From: Emydura subglobosa
Taxonomy: Eukaryota; Chordata; Testudines; Chelidae
NCBI GenBank assembly: GCA_007922225.1
Contig: ML680053.1
Coordinates: forward strand, 15,321,877 to 15,385,876
Length of the DNA: 64,000 nucleotides
Reading direction: 5' to 3'
Positions 44,338 through 55,593 of this stretch are shown in pieces (positions within the stretch are counted from its first letter, which is position 1; the number at the start of each line of letters is the position of its first letter). Under the pieces are notes generated by a model. The model was not told the origin of the DNA. It ran no database searches and saw only the letters and a list, made by a program, of their open reading frames with translations. The translations under genes were made by a program, and so were the position numbers.

Positions 44338-46930
44338 AATTATAGATTCATAGATTCCAGGCCAGAAGGGACAATGGTGGTCATCTACTCTAACTTCCCC
44401 AAAATAATCCCAGATCATATATTTTTAGAAAAATATCCAATCTTCAGTTAAAAATTTGTCCATGATAGAGAATTTACTACAACTCTTGGTAAATTGTTCC
44501 AATGGTCAATCAATCACTCTCGTTGATGAAAATGTATACCTTATTGTTAGTCTGAATTTGTCTAACTTCAACTTCCTGTCATTGGATCATGTTATACCTT
44601 TCTCTCCTAGATTGAAGAGTCCATCATTAAACATATGTTCCCCACGTAGTTACTTATAGACAGTAATCAAGTCACTCCTTAACCTTCCCCTTGTTAAGCT
44701 AAATAGATTGAGCTCCTTGAGTCTATCACTATAAGACAGGTTTTCTAATCCATTAATTATTCTCTTGGCTCTTCTCTGAACCATCTCCAATTTCTCAACA
44801 TTATTCTTGAATTGTGGGCACCAGAACTAGACACAATATTCCAGCAGTGGTTGCACCAGTGCCAGATATAGAGGTAAAAATAACTGCTATATTTCTACTC
44901 AAGATTCCTCTGTTTATACATCCAGGGAGTGCCTTAGCCCTTTTGACCATAGTATCAACACTGAGAGTTCATGTTCAGCTGATTATCCACCACAAGCACC
45001 AAGTCTTTTTCAGAGTCACTGCTTCCCAGAATATAGTCCCTCAGCCAGTAGTATGGCCTACATTCCTTGATCCTAGATGTGGACGTACACATTGTTTGGT
45101 GCACCCAGCTTACCATGCAATCCAGATCACTTTGAATCAGTGATCTGTCATCTTCATTATTTATTACTCCCAATTTTTGGGTCATCTACAAACTTTATCA
45201 GTGATGATTTTATGTTTTCTTCCAGGTCATTAATACAAATGTAAAATATCATAAGGTCAAGAACTAATCCTTGAGGGACCCTTCTAGAAACACACCTTTC
45301 CATGACGACTCCCTGTTTACAGTACATTTTGAGACCTATCAGTTAGCCATCTTTTAATCCATTTAGTATGCACCATGTTAATTTGATATCATTCTAGTTT
45401 TTTTAATCAAAATGTCACATGGTACCAAGTCAAATGCCTTTCAGTAGTCTAAGTATATTACATCAGCACTATTATCTTTATCAACTAAATATGTAATCTC
45501 AAAGAAAACATTAAGTTAGTTTGACATTATCTATTTGCCATAAACCCATTTTGATTGGTATTAATTATGTTATCCTTCTTTAATTTTTTATTAATTGAGT
45601 CCTGTACCAGCTACTGCATTATCTTGCACAGGATCAATGTCAGACTGACAGACCTATAATTACCCAGGTTATCCTCTATGCTTTTAAAATATTGGCACAA
45701 CATTAGTTTTCTTCCAGTCTGCTGGAACTTCCCCAATGTGCCAAGATTTATTAAAAAAATCAATATAAACAGTCCATTTCCTCTGTCCCTTTGCTTCCCT
45801 TATCAATTTTCTGTAATTCCTAGCTTCTGATTATATTCATTACTATCAACTTCCCCTTTCATCCATTTATTTTATGTATATATTTATATTGTAGAGCTAT
45901 ATTCGCTTCCCTTCTAAACTGGGTATTTTTTTAACCAGTACAGCCTTTTTCCTCAAATATAGTTTTGTGGCTTTTTTGGGCCTCTAGTAAAGTGTTCTTA
46001 AATAATTCCCAATCATCATTCACATTTTTCTGATTAAATTCTTCCCCACAGCTGATTTGGCTCATAATTATTTTCAGCTTTGTGAACTTTGCCCTTTTAA
46101 AGTGCCAAGTACATATATTACTGCTTCAGACTTTGTTCTACTTCACATTATAAATTTGATCAAGTCATAATCATTTGTACTATTAAATGTTAGTTCTGTG
46201 ATCAGTTCCTCTTTATCTGTCAAGGCTAGGTCACATATAGAATTCCCCTGTTTGTTACAACACCTTTAGAGTTAAGAAATTGTCAACTATAATATTTAGA
46301 AATTCCAAGAATGTTTTAGTACTGGCAGCATGAGACCTCCAGTATATGTCACACAAATTGAAGTTCCCATGATCATGCATTTTTCCCCCCTACACGTTAT
46401 CGATGTAGTAGCTAGTCATCCTGTTGCCTAGTTTAATTTGGTGGTCTGTAGCAGACACCAACTAATACCTCATCTTGTGCTTCATCTAATAGGACATTGA
46501 TCCATAAGTATTCAAGATCATTTTCTTCTGACTTGTCAGTGACTTGGAAAAAGGTAATGCCATTTTTGACTAAGAGTGCCACTCCCTCTCCCTTTTTACC
46601 CATTCAATCTTTCCTAAATAGATTTTAATGTTCCAGTTGTGTGAATTGTCCCACCAAGTTTCAGTATTAGTAACTAGCTTGAATTTATGCCAATAAACTA
46701 TTCTAATTACACTTTTTTGTTGCCCAGGCTCCTAGCATTGTTGTATAGGCAATTACATAATTTCTTCTCTTCCTGTCCTTTGGTTCCTTGATTAATTTGT
46801 TCTCAGCATCTTGATTCTGTGCTAAGTGAGTCCTCATATCTTTCATCTTTTTACCCTCCCCTTTTGTTACTATTAAACTGCTTCTACCCACTGAGATTAT
46901 TTAATTTCTAGAAGTTCACTTTTAGGAGGG
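44338..46930 (-). mobile_element. CR1 LINE, old copy, minus strand
   Basis: The + strand starts TAGATTCATAGATTCCAGGCC and AGAAGGGACAATGGTGGTCATC, the complement of a CR1 3' tail. It then runs through complements of the C-terminal domain (CTCTTCTCTGAACCATCTCC), the reverse transcriptase (around 45200-45800, for example GTCAAATGCCTTTCAGTAG for the first Asp block) and the endonuclease side (around 46370-46680, with CCACCAAGTTTCAGTATTAG, the complement of the ETWW region). Stops and indels are frequent, so it is older than the copies at 33435 and 61147. It lies inside DEUP1 intron 2 in antisense orientation. Confidence 0.8.
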
Positions 46931-47044
46931 GCAAATTATGAACATGAATAATTAATGGTTTCTGTAGACTTTTTTGCTTCAGCCAGAGAAAAGAAGAATG
47001 GGCATAATATTTGCTAAACATATACTGTTTTAGATTAAATATCA

Positions 47045-48359
47045 GAATAAGGAGGGTTGGTTTATTTTACTAAAGGGCACAATTGCTGGTTTATTAATAA
47101 TAGTGGGATCAGTATATATGCCAAATCAAAAGCAAACAACTTTTTTAAGGATTTCTTTAAGATGCTGCAACATTTTGGGGAGAGGGAAACTATATTTGGA
47201 AGAGACTTCAATCATACACTGATCCCTCACTGGGGCAGATCTGATAAAAAGAGAAAAAATAGATAAGGAAAGAAGTGCAGCACTAAGCTTCCTATACCAA
47301 CAATTCTGTCTTAGATTGTTGGAGTGAATTGCATCCTGCAAAATGAGATTATATATTGTAGTCACATCCTCTTAATTTATATACAAGAGTAGATTTAATG
47401 TTAATCTTTAAATTCTTAAAGAAGAGAAGGAAATCTACAGAAATTGGCCCTATTGCATGGTCAGATCATGGCCCATTGGAAGCAATAATTGATAGTTTGG
47501 ATGGATCCCAAAGCACTCTTTTGGAACATGAATTTTTGCTTCTCCAGGACAAAGACTCATCTGCAGAACAATATAAAGAGAGTTCTACTATGAGAAGCAG
47601 GTAAAGAAGTTTTTAGGGGCCAGTTGGTTAGCAGAGCCTCTCATTTGAGAAAGAAATAAGTCAAGAAAAATTAAAACCAGAATAGGACATAAAAAGGTTA
47701 CAAGAGATTAATTAAAACATAGGTTCAAAAAAGTATATAGACAATTCACTAATATTAGGGGGAAATTGCATATGTTTATGACAGACACTTCTGAAAAAGC
47801 CATTAGATATACAAAGCAGATGTTTTACAAAAAAGGAAATAAAAATGTAAGTTATTGTCTTGGAAGCCTAAAGGGATTCAACAGCAAGACAATCAACAAA
47901 AGATAATTGTTCATCCTAATGAAATGTGTCACTTTTGCTGCTTATTATAACAAACCTCTATACTTCAGATACTCCACACTCTAAAGGTATTAAAAATTGT
48001 CTAGAAATATAGCAGGCTTGCCAAAGATGTATGAAATTGATAAAGAACCTTTAGAGAAAGAAGTCACAGAAGAAGAAATTGTAGAGGCAATTTCAGGGAT
48101 GGAAAGTGGTAAAACTTCAGGACTGGGTTGATTTTCAGCTAAATTTTGCTAGATATTTAAGGAAGTATTAGTGCTCTATTGAGGGGTAACTTTAAATGTG
48201 GAGGAACTTCCACAATCTGTGAAAAAAGCTACTGCTCTTATTCTCCCTAAAGTTGGAAAAGATTGTACCTTTATGCACTTCTTTTAGGCCCATATCACTG
48301 CTGAATCATGATAGAGCAATTTTAACAAAAATACTAGATAATCAATGTGCAATCATGGC
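47045..48359 (+). mobile_element. L1-like LINE remnant
   Basis: Pieces of an L1/Tx1-type ORF2 can be read on the + strand with many stops. An endonuclease block reads ETIFGRDFNHTL (normally GDFN) near 47188. IAWSDHGPLEAII is near 47451 (the SDH motif), followed by an L1-type ...LLQDK segment near 47540. The start of the reverse transcriptase reads EVTEEEIVEAISGMESGKTSG and then LPQSVKKATALILPK near 48060-48260, the pre-palm block of L1. It is a heavily decayed fragment, different from the CR1 family that dominates here. It ends at the LTR inserted at 48360. Confidence 0.65.
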
Positions 48360-49061
48360 TGTAATGGGGCCACACTCACCACACTGGCACCTCCTGCTGG
48401 TTGTCTTAGGGATTAGCTCTGCAGGTCCGTAAACCCCCTTCCGATGGTGCCTTGCCCACTATCATTTCTGCTCCTGGACCCACATCACTCCAAGGACCAC
48501 AGTGTCCTCTTCATGACACAGTCCTCTGGCCATGTCACAATCTGTGCTCCCCGTTTAGGGGGCAATTGCTGTCATGCCACTTTTTGCCACTTCTCCAGTG
48601 GTGACTGGACCAGCCCACTGCTCCAGATCCCAGCCCCCTGCTCCAGATCCCAGCCCAGGAACCCCATAGATGGCAGCCATGTGCTGCATCCCCTGCAACT
48701 TCTCAGTACATTTCCCTGGGCCACTTCCCCAAAGCCCCAGCACCTTCTTCACCCTTGCCTCAGGGCCTCAGCCTGCCAATCCCAGCAGCAGCCAGGAGCT
48801 CAGTCTAGCTTCCCTGATCCCTGCTAGCAGCACTGCTTTGTCCAGGGTGCTAGCTGCTTCCTCTTGCCTGCCAGTTCTCCCTCTTTGAGCTCCAGGAAGT
48901 AACTAACCCTGCTATCCCCTTCAGCAATTCATATATGGGCCTGTCTGGTCATGATTGGCGGCTCCCATCAGCCCCTCTCTAATTGGCAGCTTCTTGCGCA
49001 GCCTCGCTAGGGCTCTATTAACCCCATAGAGGCCTTTGTATTGGGCCAATACCCCATCACA
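48360..49061 (-). mobile_element. Solo LTR, minus strand, 702 bp
   Basis: On the + strand it begins TGTAATGGGGCCACAC and ends CCCCATCACA. The complement therefore starts TGTGATGGGG, as I remember for a common turtle LTR family. The flanks are ATGGC (48355-48359) and CTGGC (49062-49066), a 5-bp duplication with one change. A TATA-like word is near 48932 (CATATATGGG). No internal region is attached; an L1-like remnant lies on its left and Gypsy gag on its right. Confidence 0.7.
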
Positions 49062-49598
49062 CTGGCCATACAGGAGGATGACAACAGAAGGAAAGTAAAA
49101 CTATTATTTTACCTTATTGTGGATCAAGACACAGATCAGCCCCTCTCTGAAGCTCACCATTGCCTCCAGTCTTACAGCAGGATAAGTCCCCTAGGAACCC
49201 TGGAGACCTGTTGCTCTGCAAAGCAGAACGAAACTCTGAAGCAACACTGGTTTTTCACTAGACACCAATCTGAAGGGATGTGGAGATAGACCCCCTATCT
49301 TACTTCTTTATACATATGCAATATTAGGGACTTGAAAGACTCCCTAAATCAGGACAAGATAGTCTATGGCACTTGGGATCGCCAGCTGTGAGAGAGGCCG
49401 TTCTAAGAAGGTGATCACACATTAGACAGATGCTTTCATATGAGGCATACAGTAGAAGCCTCAAAAGACATGATGAAAGCCCTAAGAGGCATACCACCCC
49501 AAGAAGTACATGTGATGAGACAACAGAAAAGGAGATCAGGTAGCCAAGAAATCATATCCATAGTGAGATGTATTTACTTTAGGAGAAAGCATGAGCTG
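49062..49598 (+). pseudogene. Ty3/Gypsy gag fragment, left part
   Basis: The + strand holds the capsid end of a Ty3/Gypsy-type gag. NRRKVKLLFYLIVDQDTD is near 49085-49140 (the RKV..LL.. I capsid helix). QNETLKQHWFFTRHQSEG is near 49220-49275 (the N-E-T-x4-F-x3-Q motif). LKDSLNQDKIVYGTWD is near 49330-49380 (LKDSLIRDRIV-type). A zinc-knuckle start CxxF-RRKHELC is near 49570-49598. The frame is broken once, near 49290. It is cut by the solo LTR at 49599 and resumes at 50460. Gag packages the element's RNA. The motif comparison is from family memory. Confidence 0.7.
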
Positions 49599-50459
49599 TG
49601 TGACAGGGTCAGACTAGATGGCTACCGGAGAGTGCAAGAAGGCCAATATATCAGCCCCAAGATCAGAAAATCCGTTTTCCCCTAGTAGCTGAGCAGGGGT
49701 TACTCCTGGTTAAAATACACCTGGAGCCAATCAGGGCCCCCGATAGGACTTGTTAAAGCCTCCCCTCCGAGAAAGTGTATGGCTGGAGTTGTGAAAGTGA
49801 GGTGAGCTACCAGAGTGTGTGAGCAGGCAAGATGCTGTCAAGAACCAGGAGGGTTTAGGAGAAGGAGCAGAACTCTGGCAGAAGAGAACCCTGCAGGTAC
49901 AAAGACTGGGGAGGGAAAACCCTTCCCAAAGAGGGCAAAGGACCTTTCCCAGGCCTGGAGGCCTAAGGGAAGAGACCCTGCCAGAAGGGAAAGATTGAAC
50001 TGGGCATTTGGTTTGGGCACTACCATGCCCAGTGGGGCTGTCAAGAGTCTTTCCTGGTAAGGAAGCCAGGAAAGGCCCCTGTCCAAGCAGAGTATGGACA
50101 TTAAGTCAAGGGACATGGGGAAGTAACCCAGGGAAGCTAGCAGCTTTCCTGAAGCCACAGTGTGAGGCTGCAGCTTGTAGGGTCCCTGGTTTGGGGCCTG
50201 GAGTTGAGGGTGGGACTGGGACCTCGCCTCCCCATACCAGCCATTCACTGGAGGGTCAAGAGCCCTGGCGAACAGGCAAGGGCCTGTGAGAACCAGAGGT
50301 AGGACCAGGAGCCAGCAAGGAGCGGCCATCTTAGAGCAACTGCATTACCTTCACCCATTATTAGAGGGTGGAAGGAACACCAAGGGGTGAAGCAATTCTC
50401 TGACCTACTATTAAAAGGAAGCGCTGGACCCACAGAGGTAGAGGAAGAGCTTTGTTACA
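49599..50459 (+). mobile_element. Solo LTR inside Gypsy gag, 861 bp
   Basis: The unit starts TGTGACAGGGTCAGACTAGA and ends GTAGAGGAAGAGCTTTGTTACA. These ends agree with a common turtle LTR family as I remember it. Its interior is G-rich with AGGGAAG and GGCCTG words. The gag zinc-knuckle region lies on both sides, so it is an insertion. A clean target duplication was not identified; GTG occurs at both edges. Confidence 0.7.
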
Positions 50460-50632
50460 GTGGGTAAAGGAGAAGTGCCCTGCACTAGGATAGCATTGCA
50501 TGTCGCAATTTGTCAATGTATGCAAGAGCAGAGGAAGGTCTCAAAGATTCAGCTAATTTTCATAGAAACAATGGCTTCTGGTCAATTAGGAAAGAAAAAA
50601 ATAGAACTAATTTATATCAATCTTTGAATACA
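50460..50632 (+). pseudogene. Ty3/Gypsy gag fragment, right part
   Basis: Right after the solo LTR the sequence continues the zinc-knuckle region: KEKCPALG near 50465-50490, then a stop, HC, QFVNVCKSRG near 50500-50535. This keeps the CPAxG...HC...C pattern of Gypsy nucleocapsid knuckles. It is the continuation of the gag interrupted at 49598. Confidence 0.6.
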
Positions 50633-50740
50633 GTCATAGAATTTAAGACAAGAAAGGACCACCAGATCATTTAGTCTAACTTCCTGACATGTTTTCTAAT
50701 AAAACAATGGTACCTCACACCAATCAAGTTAAAATACTGA
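50633..50740 (-). mobile_element. CR1 LINE, 3' tail fragment
   Basis: The + strand reads GTCATAGAATTTAAGACAAG, AAAGGACCACCAGATCATTTAG, TCTAACTTCC, the complement of a CR1 3' end of the ATAGAAT type. Only about 100 bp remain. Confidence 0.7.
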
Positions 50741-50936
50741 GAGACATTGAATGGAGGACGTTGTGTGAAAGTGGAGATTTTATGCACGCTGTACAGTTCC
50801 AGTTATTAGAGAGTATTGGGATGTGATTAGTAATGAAATATTAAAAATGGTTGGATATTTATTACCATATTACTTGTTAGTAATCCTCCTGGGGCTTGTT
50901 AGTAAAAATGGTCACACTCAAAGAAATGAAGAATTA

Positions 50937-51200
50937 GCCATGGTCTACACTTACCTGGAGATTTGGCAGCAGTTGATGGGAGTTACACAAGCTATGCAGA
51001 GTAGCTTGCGTAACTCCCGTCAACTGCTGTGCTTCCTTTCTGCACGCCATCTTCACTGCACTGTGCTACACTACTTGAGGGGGTGGTTTTACTCAGTTGA
51101 CCTCCTGATCAATCGAGTGGGTCTACACTGACCGCTCAAATCGATCCAGAAAGATCGATCTGGTGGCAGCAAATTTGCCGTCTTCAGTATAGACATACGC
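50937..51200. mobile_element. MITE with an internal long hairpin
   Basis: The ends TGGTCTACACTTA and AGTATAGACATAC are imperfect inverted complements of the GTCTACA type shared by other MITEs in the window. Inside, 50967-50994 and 51002-51029 form a 28-bp hairpin with a 7-base loop, one G-T and one A-C mismatch. A second palindrome, ATCGATC, recurs near the right end. It lies in DEUP1 intron 2. Confidence 0.65.
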
Positions 51201-52449
51201 TTGGTCACTCATCTGCTACTAGATTCCAAGCGACTGATAGCCTTTCATTGAAAAAAGAAAAACCGTGCAAAATTAAAGGAATGGTCCCAAAAAATGAAGG
51301 AGGTTGTTGTTATGGAAAAATTAACACTTCGGTTGCATTCCCCAGTAAAAGAGACAGAAGACAAATAGATCTTAAATACTTGATTACTATTTTTTCTGTA
51401 GTCAGACAAAGTATTTTTGCCTGCAAAAAAACTAGCACACCTGTCCAATTTTTTTGGAATGTTAATGTTTGATAGAGACACTTGGTTTGATAAATAGGAA
51501 TAGTCAGTAGTTTCACTCAATTTAATATCACCAGAAACAACAGAGGGCGGTGTTAATAGGCTCACTTTGTAATATGATAGCATCTTGCTAAACAGAGAGA
51601 TTTTCATTATTATATCATTACATAATGTTTCTCTACACAAAATTATGAGTTCAGTGTTGTAATATTAATGTTTTATTTCTGATATTTATATGGCAATTAT
51701 TTATAAACCTGTTAAACCTTCCTAAATAAACAGTTATAAAAATGGTTAAGAGGTGTAGTCCTAGTCAAATGTACAATGTTTGATTTAATGTTTGGATAAT
51801 AATTGAAAATGTTTAAATAAATACATTTTTAAAAGTGAGATAATATCCTGACTTTTAATTGAGAAGGCAACAAATACTGAGTTTCTGATTAAATTTCCTC
51901 TTACCACCTTTTTGACTCTTCATAAGCAGGAAGGGTATTACCCCTGCATTGACATTCCTGAACTGGATATAATCTAGAAATAACATTGTAAAAATGTCAT
52001 TCATCAGTGTCAAAGGAATCCTATTGAAAAGGATGAATTTCAAACTTCAAACGTTTGGAAACCTTACTACTTTGTGTTGAAAGTATTGTGCAAATTTGCT
52101 TTTAGTAACAGCACAAGTACAATGGGAAAAGGTTTCTTCATCTCCTGAAGAGGATATTTTCTCATGACAGCTTTTTTTAGTGAAAGTAAAACTGCTGGTT
52201 TTATAGGAGATGCTTTGTTGCTTGAGCTATTTTACCAGTCAGACTGGGAAAGTCACATGACTAATAATCTTTTTAACTAGACATAGTTTTACCAACCTTT
52301 TGGCCCCCACATTGATCAACAAACAAAGAGTCTGGTCACAAAAACTCTGTGATACTTTTGTTATTCTGATGACATTTTGGAAGTTATTTCCATATGAGGA
52401 TGCCAGGATCGGAATGATTGCTTCAGTTTGATAGAGGACAGATAGTGAA
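51201..52449. other. DEUP1 intron 2, unassigned part
   Basis: AT-rich intronic DNA with no recognised exon or repeat. A 131-residue minus-strand frame at 51245-51640 has no recognisable domain. Confidence 0.45.
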
Positions 52450-52733
52450 TATGTCTACACAAGAGCAGGAGGTATAATTTCCAGCTCTGATCGAGCTAGC
52501 ACCCTACAAATAGTACTGTCGCTGCAGCAGTGCAAGCAGTAGCATGGGCTAGTTGGTTGAGTATGCATCTATATTTCAGAAGGGATCATAATCAGGTGGC
52601 TAGCCCAGCCTGCCGCTCACATCACCATGGCCACACTGCTCTTTTTAGCATACTAGCTCGATCAGAGCTAGAGCGGGTATGCATATCCAAGCTGGAAAAT
52701 TATTCTGTCAGCTCCAATGTAGACATACCCAGT
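52450..52733. mobile_element. MITE with GTCTACA ends, about 284 bp
   Basis: The left end reads ATATGTCTACAC and then AATTTCCAGCTCTGATCGAG. The complement of the right end reads GTATGTCTACATTGGAGCTG and AATTTTCCAGCTTGG, with GCTCTGATCGAGCTAGT farther in. These are long imperfect inverted repeats. It belongs to the same type as the MITE flanking the hAT at 22729-23320. There is no coding capacity. Confidence 0.7.
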
Positions 52734-53224
52734 GTCTGTCACTTTCTACTGCACTATGTGGAGAGCACAGTCTGTATACTATTCAGAGATGCTAATCACA
52801 TCAATGAAAAATTAACTTGCTTGAAACAAGATGGGTTTTTTTTTTAAAAAACCAACCCTTATCAGTCTGATGTTGTAACACAAAATAAGTGCAGTTAATA
52901 TCATATCACACATTTCTAATTAAAATGCTCCTATATTAAAATAGTTAATCTGTTTCTGAAAATATCAAGTCACTTATACGTGATAGAGTTTACTGTTTTC
53001 CTTTGATTAATTAGAATAACCACCTTTTCTTTCGGGTAGGGATATCTGTGCTTGGTATGTGCAAGTTCTCTAAATAGTCAGCTAATTTAAGACTTGCCCT
53101 GTAAGATTTTCAGGGTAGGATTTGTTTAAATGCCCAAATCAATATGAGGCTTCAATCAAAATATTTCCTTCAGATGGCTTATCAAGTTTGATTACGCTGA
53201 TTTTTCAGTTGCTCTCTTTTGGAA
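52734..53224. other. DEUP1 intron 2, unassigned part
   Basis: AT-rich intronic DNA; nothing recognisable. Confidence 0.45.
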
Positions 53225-53330
53225 GGGCCAGATTCACAACAGCATTACTCTAGTTTTATACTGGTGTAAATCCACAAAAATGAAATTACACCAGTATAAA
53301 ACTGGAGTAATGCAGTAGTGAATCAGGCCC
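53225..53330. repeat. Foldback MITE, 106 bp, near-perfect hairpin
   Basis: The left arm, 53225-53269 (GGGCCAGATTCAC ... CAGTTTTATACTGG-type), and right arm, 53286-53330, are inverted complements at 41 of 45 positions around a 16-base loop. One of the four differences is a G-T pair, so RNA pairing would be even better. It lies in a DEUP1 intron, so DEUP1 pre-mRNA would carry the hairpin. Confidence 0.9.
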
Positions 53331-54147
53331 ATAGTTAAAGAAAAAAAAACAACTTTTCCATGTGAGTGGAGGAATGGAGAAGAAATCTCATATGACAGAG
53401 GCTTCTTGCTTATCCTTCACTCTGGAAGGCACCTATATACCATCGTTATGGGTATGGTCTAAATATAGAATAGACACATAGGGAAGGAAGCACTACCTGA
53501 CCGCCCTTCTCAAGGCTCCAGCAAATAAAGGTTGAGAACCATTACATCAGCTATGGGTTGTGTAACCAAATCCAGGTCTGGCAGGATGCAATTTGGCACA
53601 CTCCACATTTGGGATTTAGAGAGATGGGACTTGGTGGAAATGAAAGTTTACCATTCAGCAAAACATGTTTTTTATATGACCAACTATCAGGCCTGCAGGG
53701 GCAAATATCACTTTAACAAAAAATAATGAATTCAAATTTCTAATTTAATTATATATTGTTCATATGGCAGCACTACTGTGTGGCTACTATTGTTGCATTG
53801 ATTCTTCCACAGTAGTCTGCTGCCTGATCAAATATCATGCCGAATGGATGGTGGACTATAATCAAAAAGCAAGATTAGGTGTTTATTCTTGGTAAGAGTT
53901 CCAGAATACATGCTGGAACTCCATGCACAACTGCTTTGAAAAAACCACTGTAGCCTCCAACTCAAGGTAAGAATCAGGAACTGTGATTCTGTCTACATTG
54001 GAAGTCATCCTTTAAGGCTCCTCCCCTCCTGCTCCCATCCCCTAAAAACCTGATATTTCCATGAGAGGAAATTAGTTACAGTAATTTGAATAAAAAATAT
54101 TTTCCTCTCTAAATCTATATTTGAAAAATATGTGTTTATATCGTTAG
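53331..54147. other. DEUP1 intron 2, right end
   Basis: AT-rich intronic DNA. The acceptor at its end is TGTGTTTATATCGTTAG. Confidence 0.5.
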
Positions 54148-54319
54148 AGCTTCTCCATGTGAAGCTGAACTTCAGGAATTAATCCAGCAAATTGACATCA
54201 TGGTAAACAACAAGAAACTGGAATGGGAAAGGAAGGTGCAAGCTTTAGAGGCAAGAATGGATGTCCGGGATCAAGAATTAGCAAATGCCCAAAACAAGTT
54301 GGATCTGAAAGGTCACGAG
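54148..54319 (+). CDS. DEUP1: DEUP1 exon 3
   Basis: The 172-base exon is bounded by an AG acceptor (54146-54147) and donor GTACTTAA at 54320. Its first base completes the codon begun in exon 2. It then encodes 57 residues and ends in phase 0. The peptide starts ASPCEAELQELIQQIDIMV and ends DVRDQELANAQNKLDLKGHE. This is the conserved N-terminal coiled coil shared by the paralogues DEUP1 and CEP63. RDQELANAQ and the LKGHE end fit DEUP1 and not CEP63, where the corresponding part reads differently (both from memory). The alternative AG two bases later (54148-54149) would create an early stop, so the chosen acceptor is well supported. Confidence 0.92.
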
Positions 54320-55593
54320 GTACTTAAATGAATACCATCTCCTTTAAAGAAAGCATTTAATTCTGGAAGTTACTTAATAGCTTGTTTTATAAATATGCCT
54401 GTTCAGTTTATCACATCAGAATACAAAACAAGTTCTTTAAAGGTCAGTGATTATCTCTGTTATTTTGTATTAAAATGTGGTTCTGCTCTGAGAAATTACT
54501 GTAAAAATGTCATTGAGAGGTCTAATATTTGGTGTGTCTCAATTATGTCTAGTTCAAATATGTCCACTGTTACAAGTATAAAGGTGATTTGATGTTTTTC
54601 TAAGTGCCAGCCCAGCTAACTCAGTCTGGGATTTTAAAGTCAAAATGGGTTCTTTCCTTCTTGTGTATCTTCACTAATTATAAAAGATTTTCAGGCCAAA
54701 TTAGACCTTCATTTACATCTGGGCAATCAAGGATTACTGATCAAAGATCAAGAGGCCCTTTCTGCTAGACACTGTACAGATGCGCAGTCATATCTGCAAA
54801 GTATACATTCAGAGACAATAGTGCAATCCTAGTCTCTCACAACAGTTTGCTTGAATGTAACTCAAATTTAGTAAAGAAATTTCGACAAAAATCCATCCTG
54901 TAAACTCTTGGCTATGTTGGCCTTGCAGAGTTAACAGGAGTAAAAATAAGCAAAACACATATTTTTGTCACCAATGAAAGCAAGTGCGGTTTTGTATACA
55001 CACATGAAAGAAGATCTGTTCAGAAAGGTGCTGTTTTATCTTTTTCACAATCCTCAATTGCAACTCCTCCTATCATTAAGATTTACCTACATTTTGTTGC
55101 CAGGGTGCTTATGATTTTGTTTCATTTTACTGGGTTTTTGTTTGATGGTTTTTAAGTAATTTGTAAACATCTACACATGAAAAGATAAAAATGTAAAGAG
55201 ATTTATTGTTGCCTTAAGTGAATGATAGGCACTGCTTATTTATGAGGCCAGTCCAGCAAAAATTTCACACAGCTGTTTCTGCCCATCTCTCAACTCATCT
55301 ATTCTGGTCAGGTGTTGATCTAAGGAATTGCTCCTAAAACAAGGTCTTTCATTACACAATCATATAATGCTATAATCAAATTATAATGCAAATATGTAAT
55401 GGACTTTTTGGGTACAAAATCTCACACTTAAGCAATTTAGTTTTGTGGTATCTAATTTTACTTTTTAGTAACTTGTTTAAGTACAATAAAATATTTACTT
55501 TTGGTACAATAGTCCTATTTAAAATTTTGTTAAATATTAACTTTTTAGGAATTATTTGGAAAAGGTAAAATTGAATGTTTATTCTAAACGTAG
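54320..55593. other. DEUP1 intron 3
   Basis: 1274 bases, AT-rich, no recognised repeat apart from a short dispersed-repeat phrase near 54764. It ends in the acceptor TCTAAACGTAG. Confidence 0.6.

Noticed and set aside
51245..51640. 131-residue minus frame in DEUP1 intron 2
   Set aside because: AT-rich, no domain, no similarity recognised, and no transcriptional signals.
54148..54150. Alternative acceptor AG at 54148-54149 for exon 3
   Set aside because: It would shift the frame and give a stop within a few codons; the AG two bases earlier gives the conserved peptide.
54148..54319. Assignment of the exons to CEP63
   Set aside because: CEP63 shares the CEAELQEL...IDIMV block, but the later residues (RDQELANAQ, VGILRQKLDSL) agree with DEUP1 and not with CEP63 as remembered.
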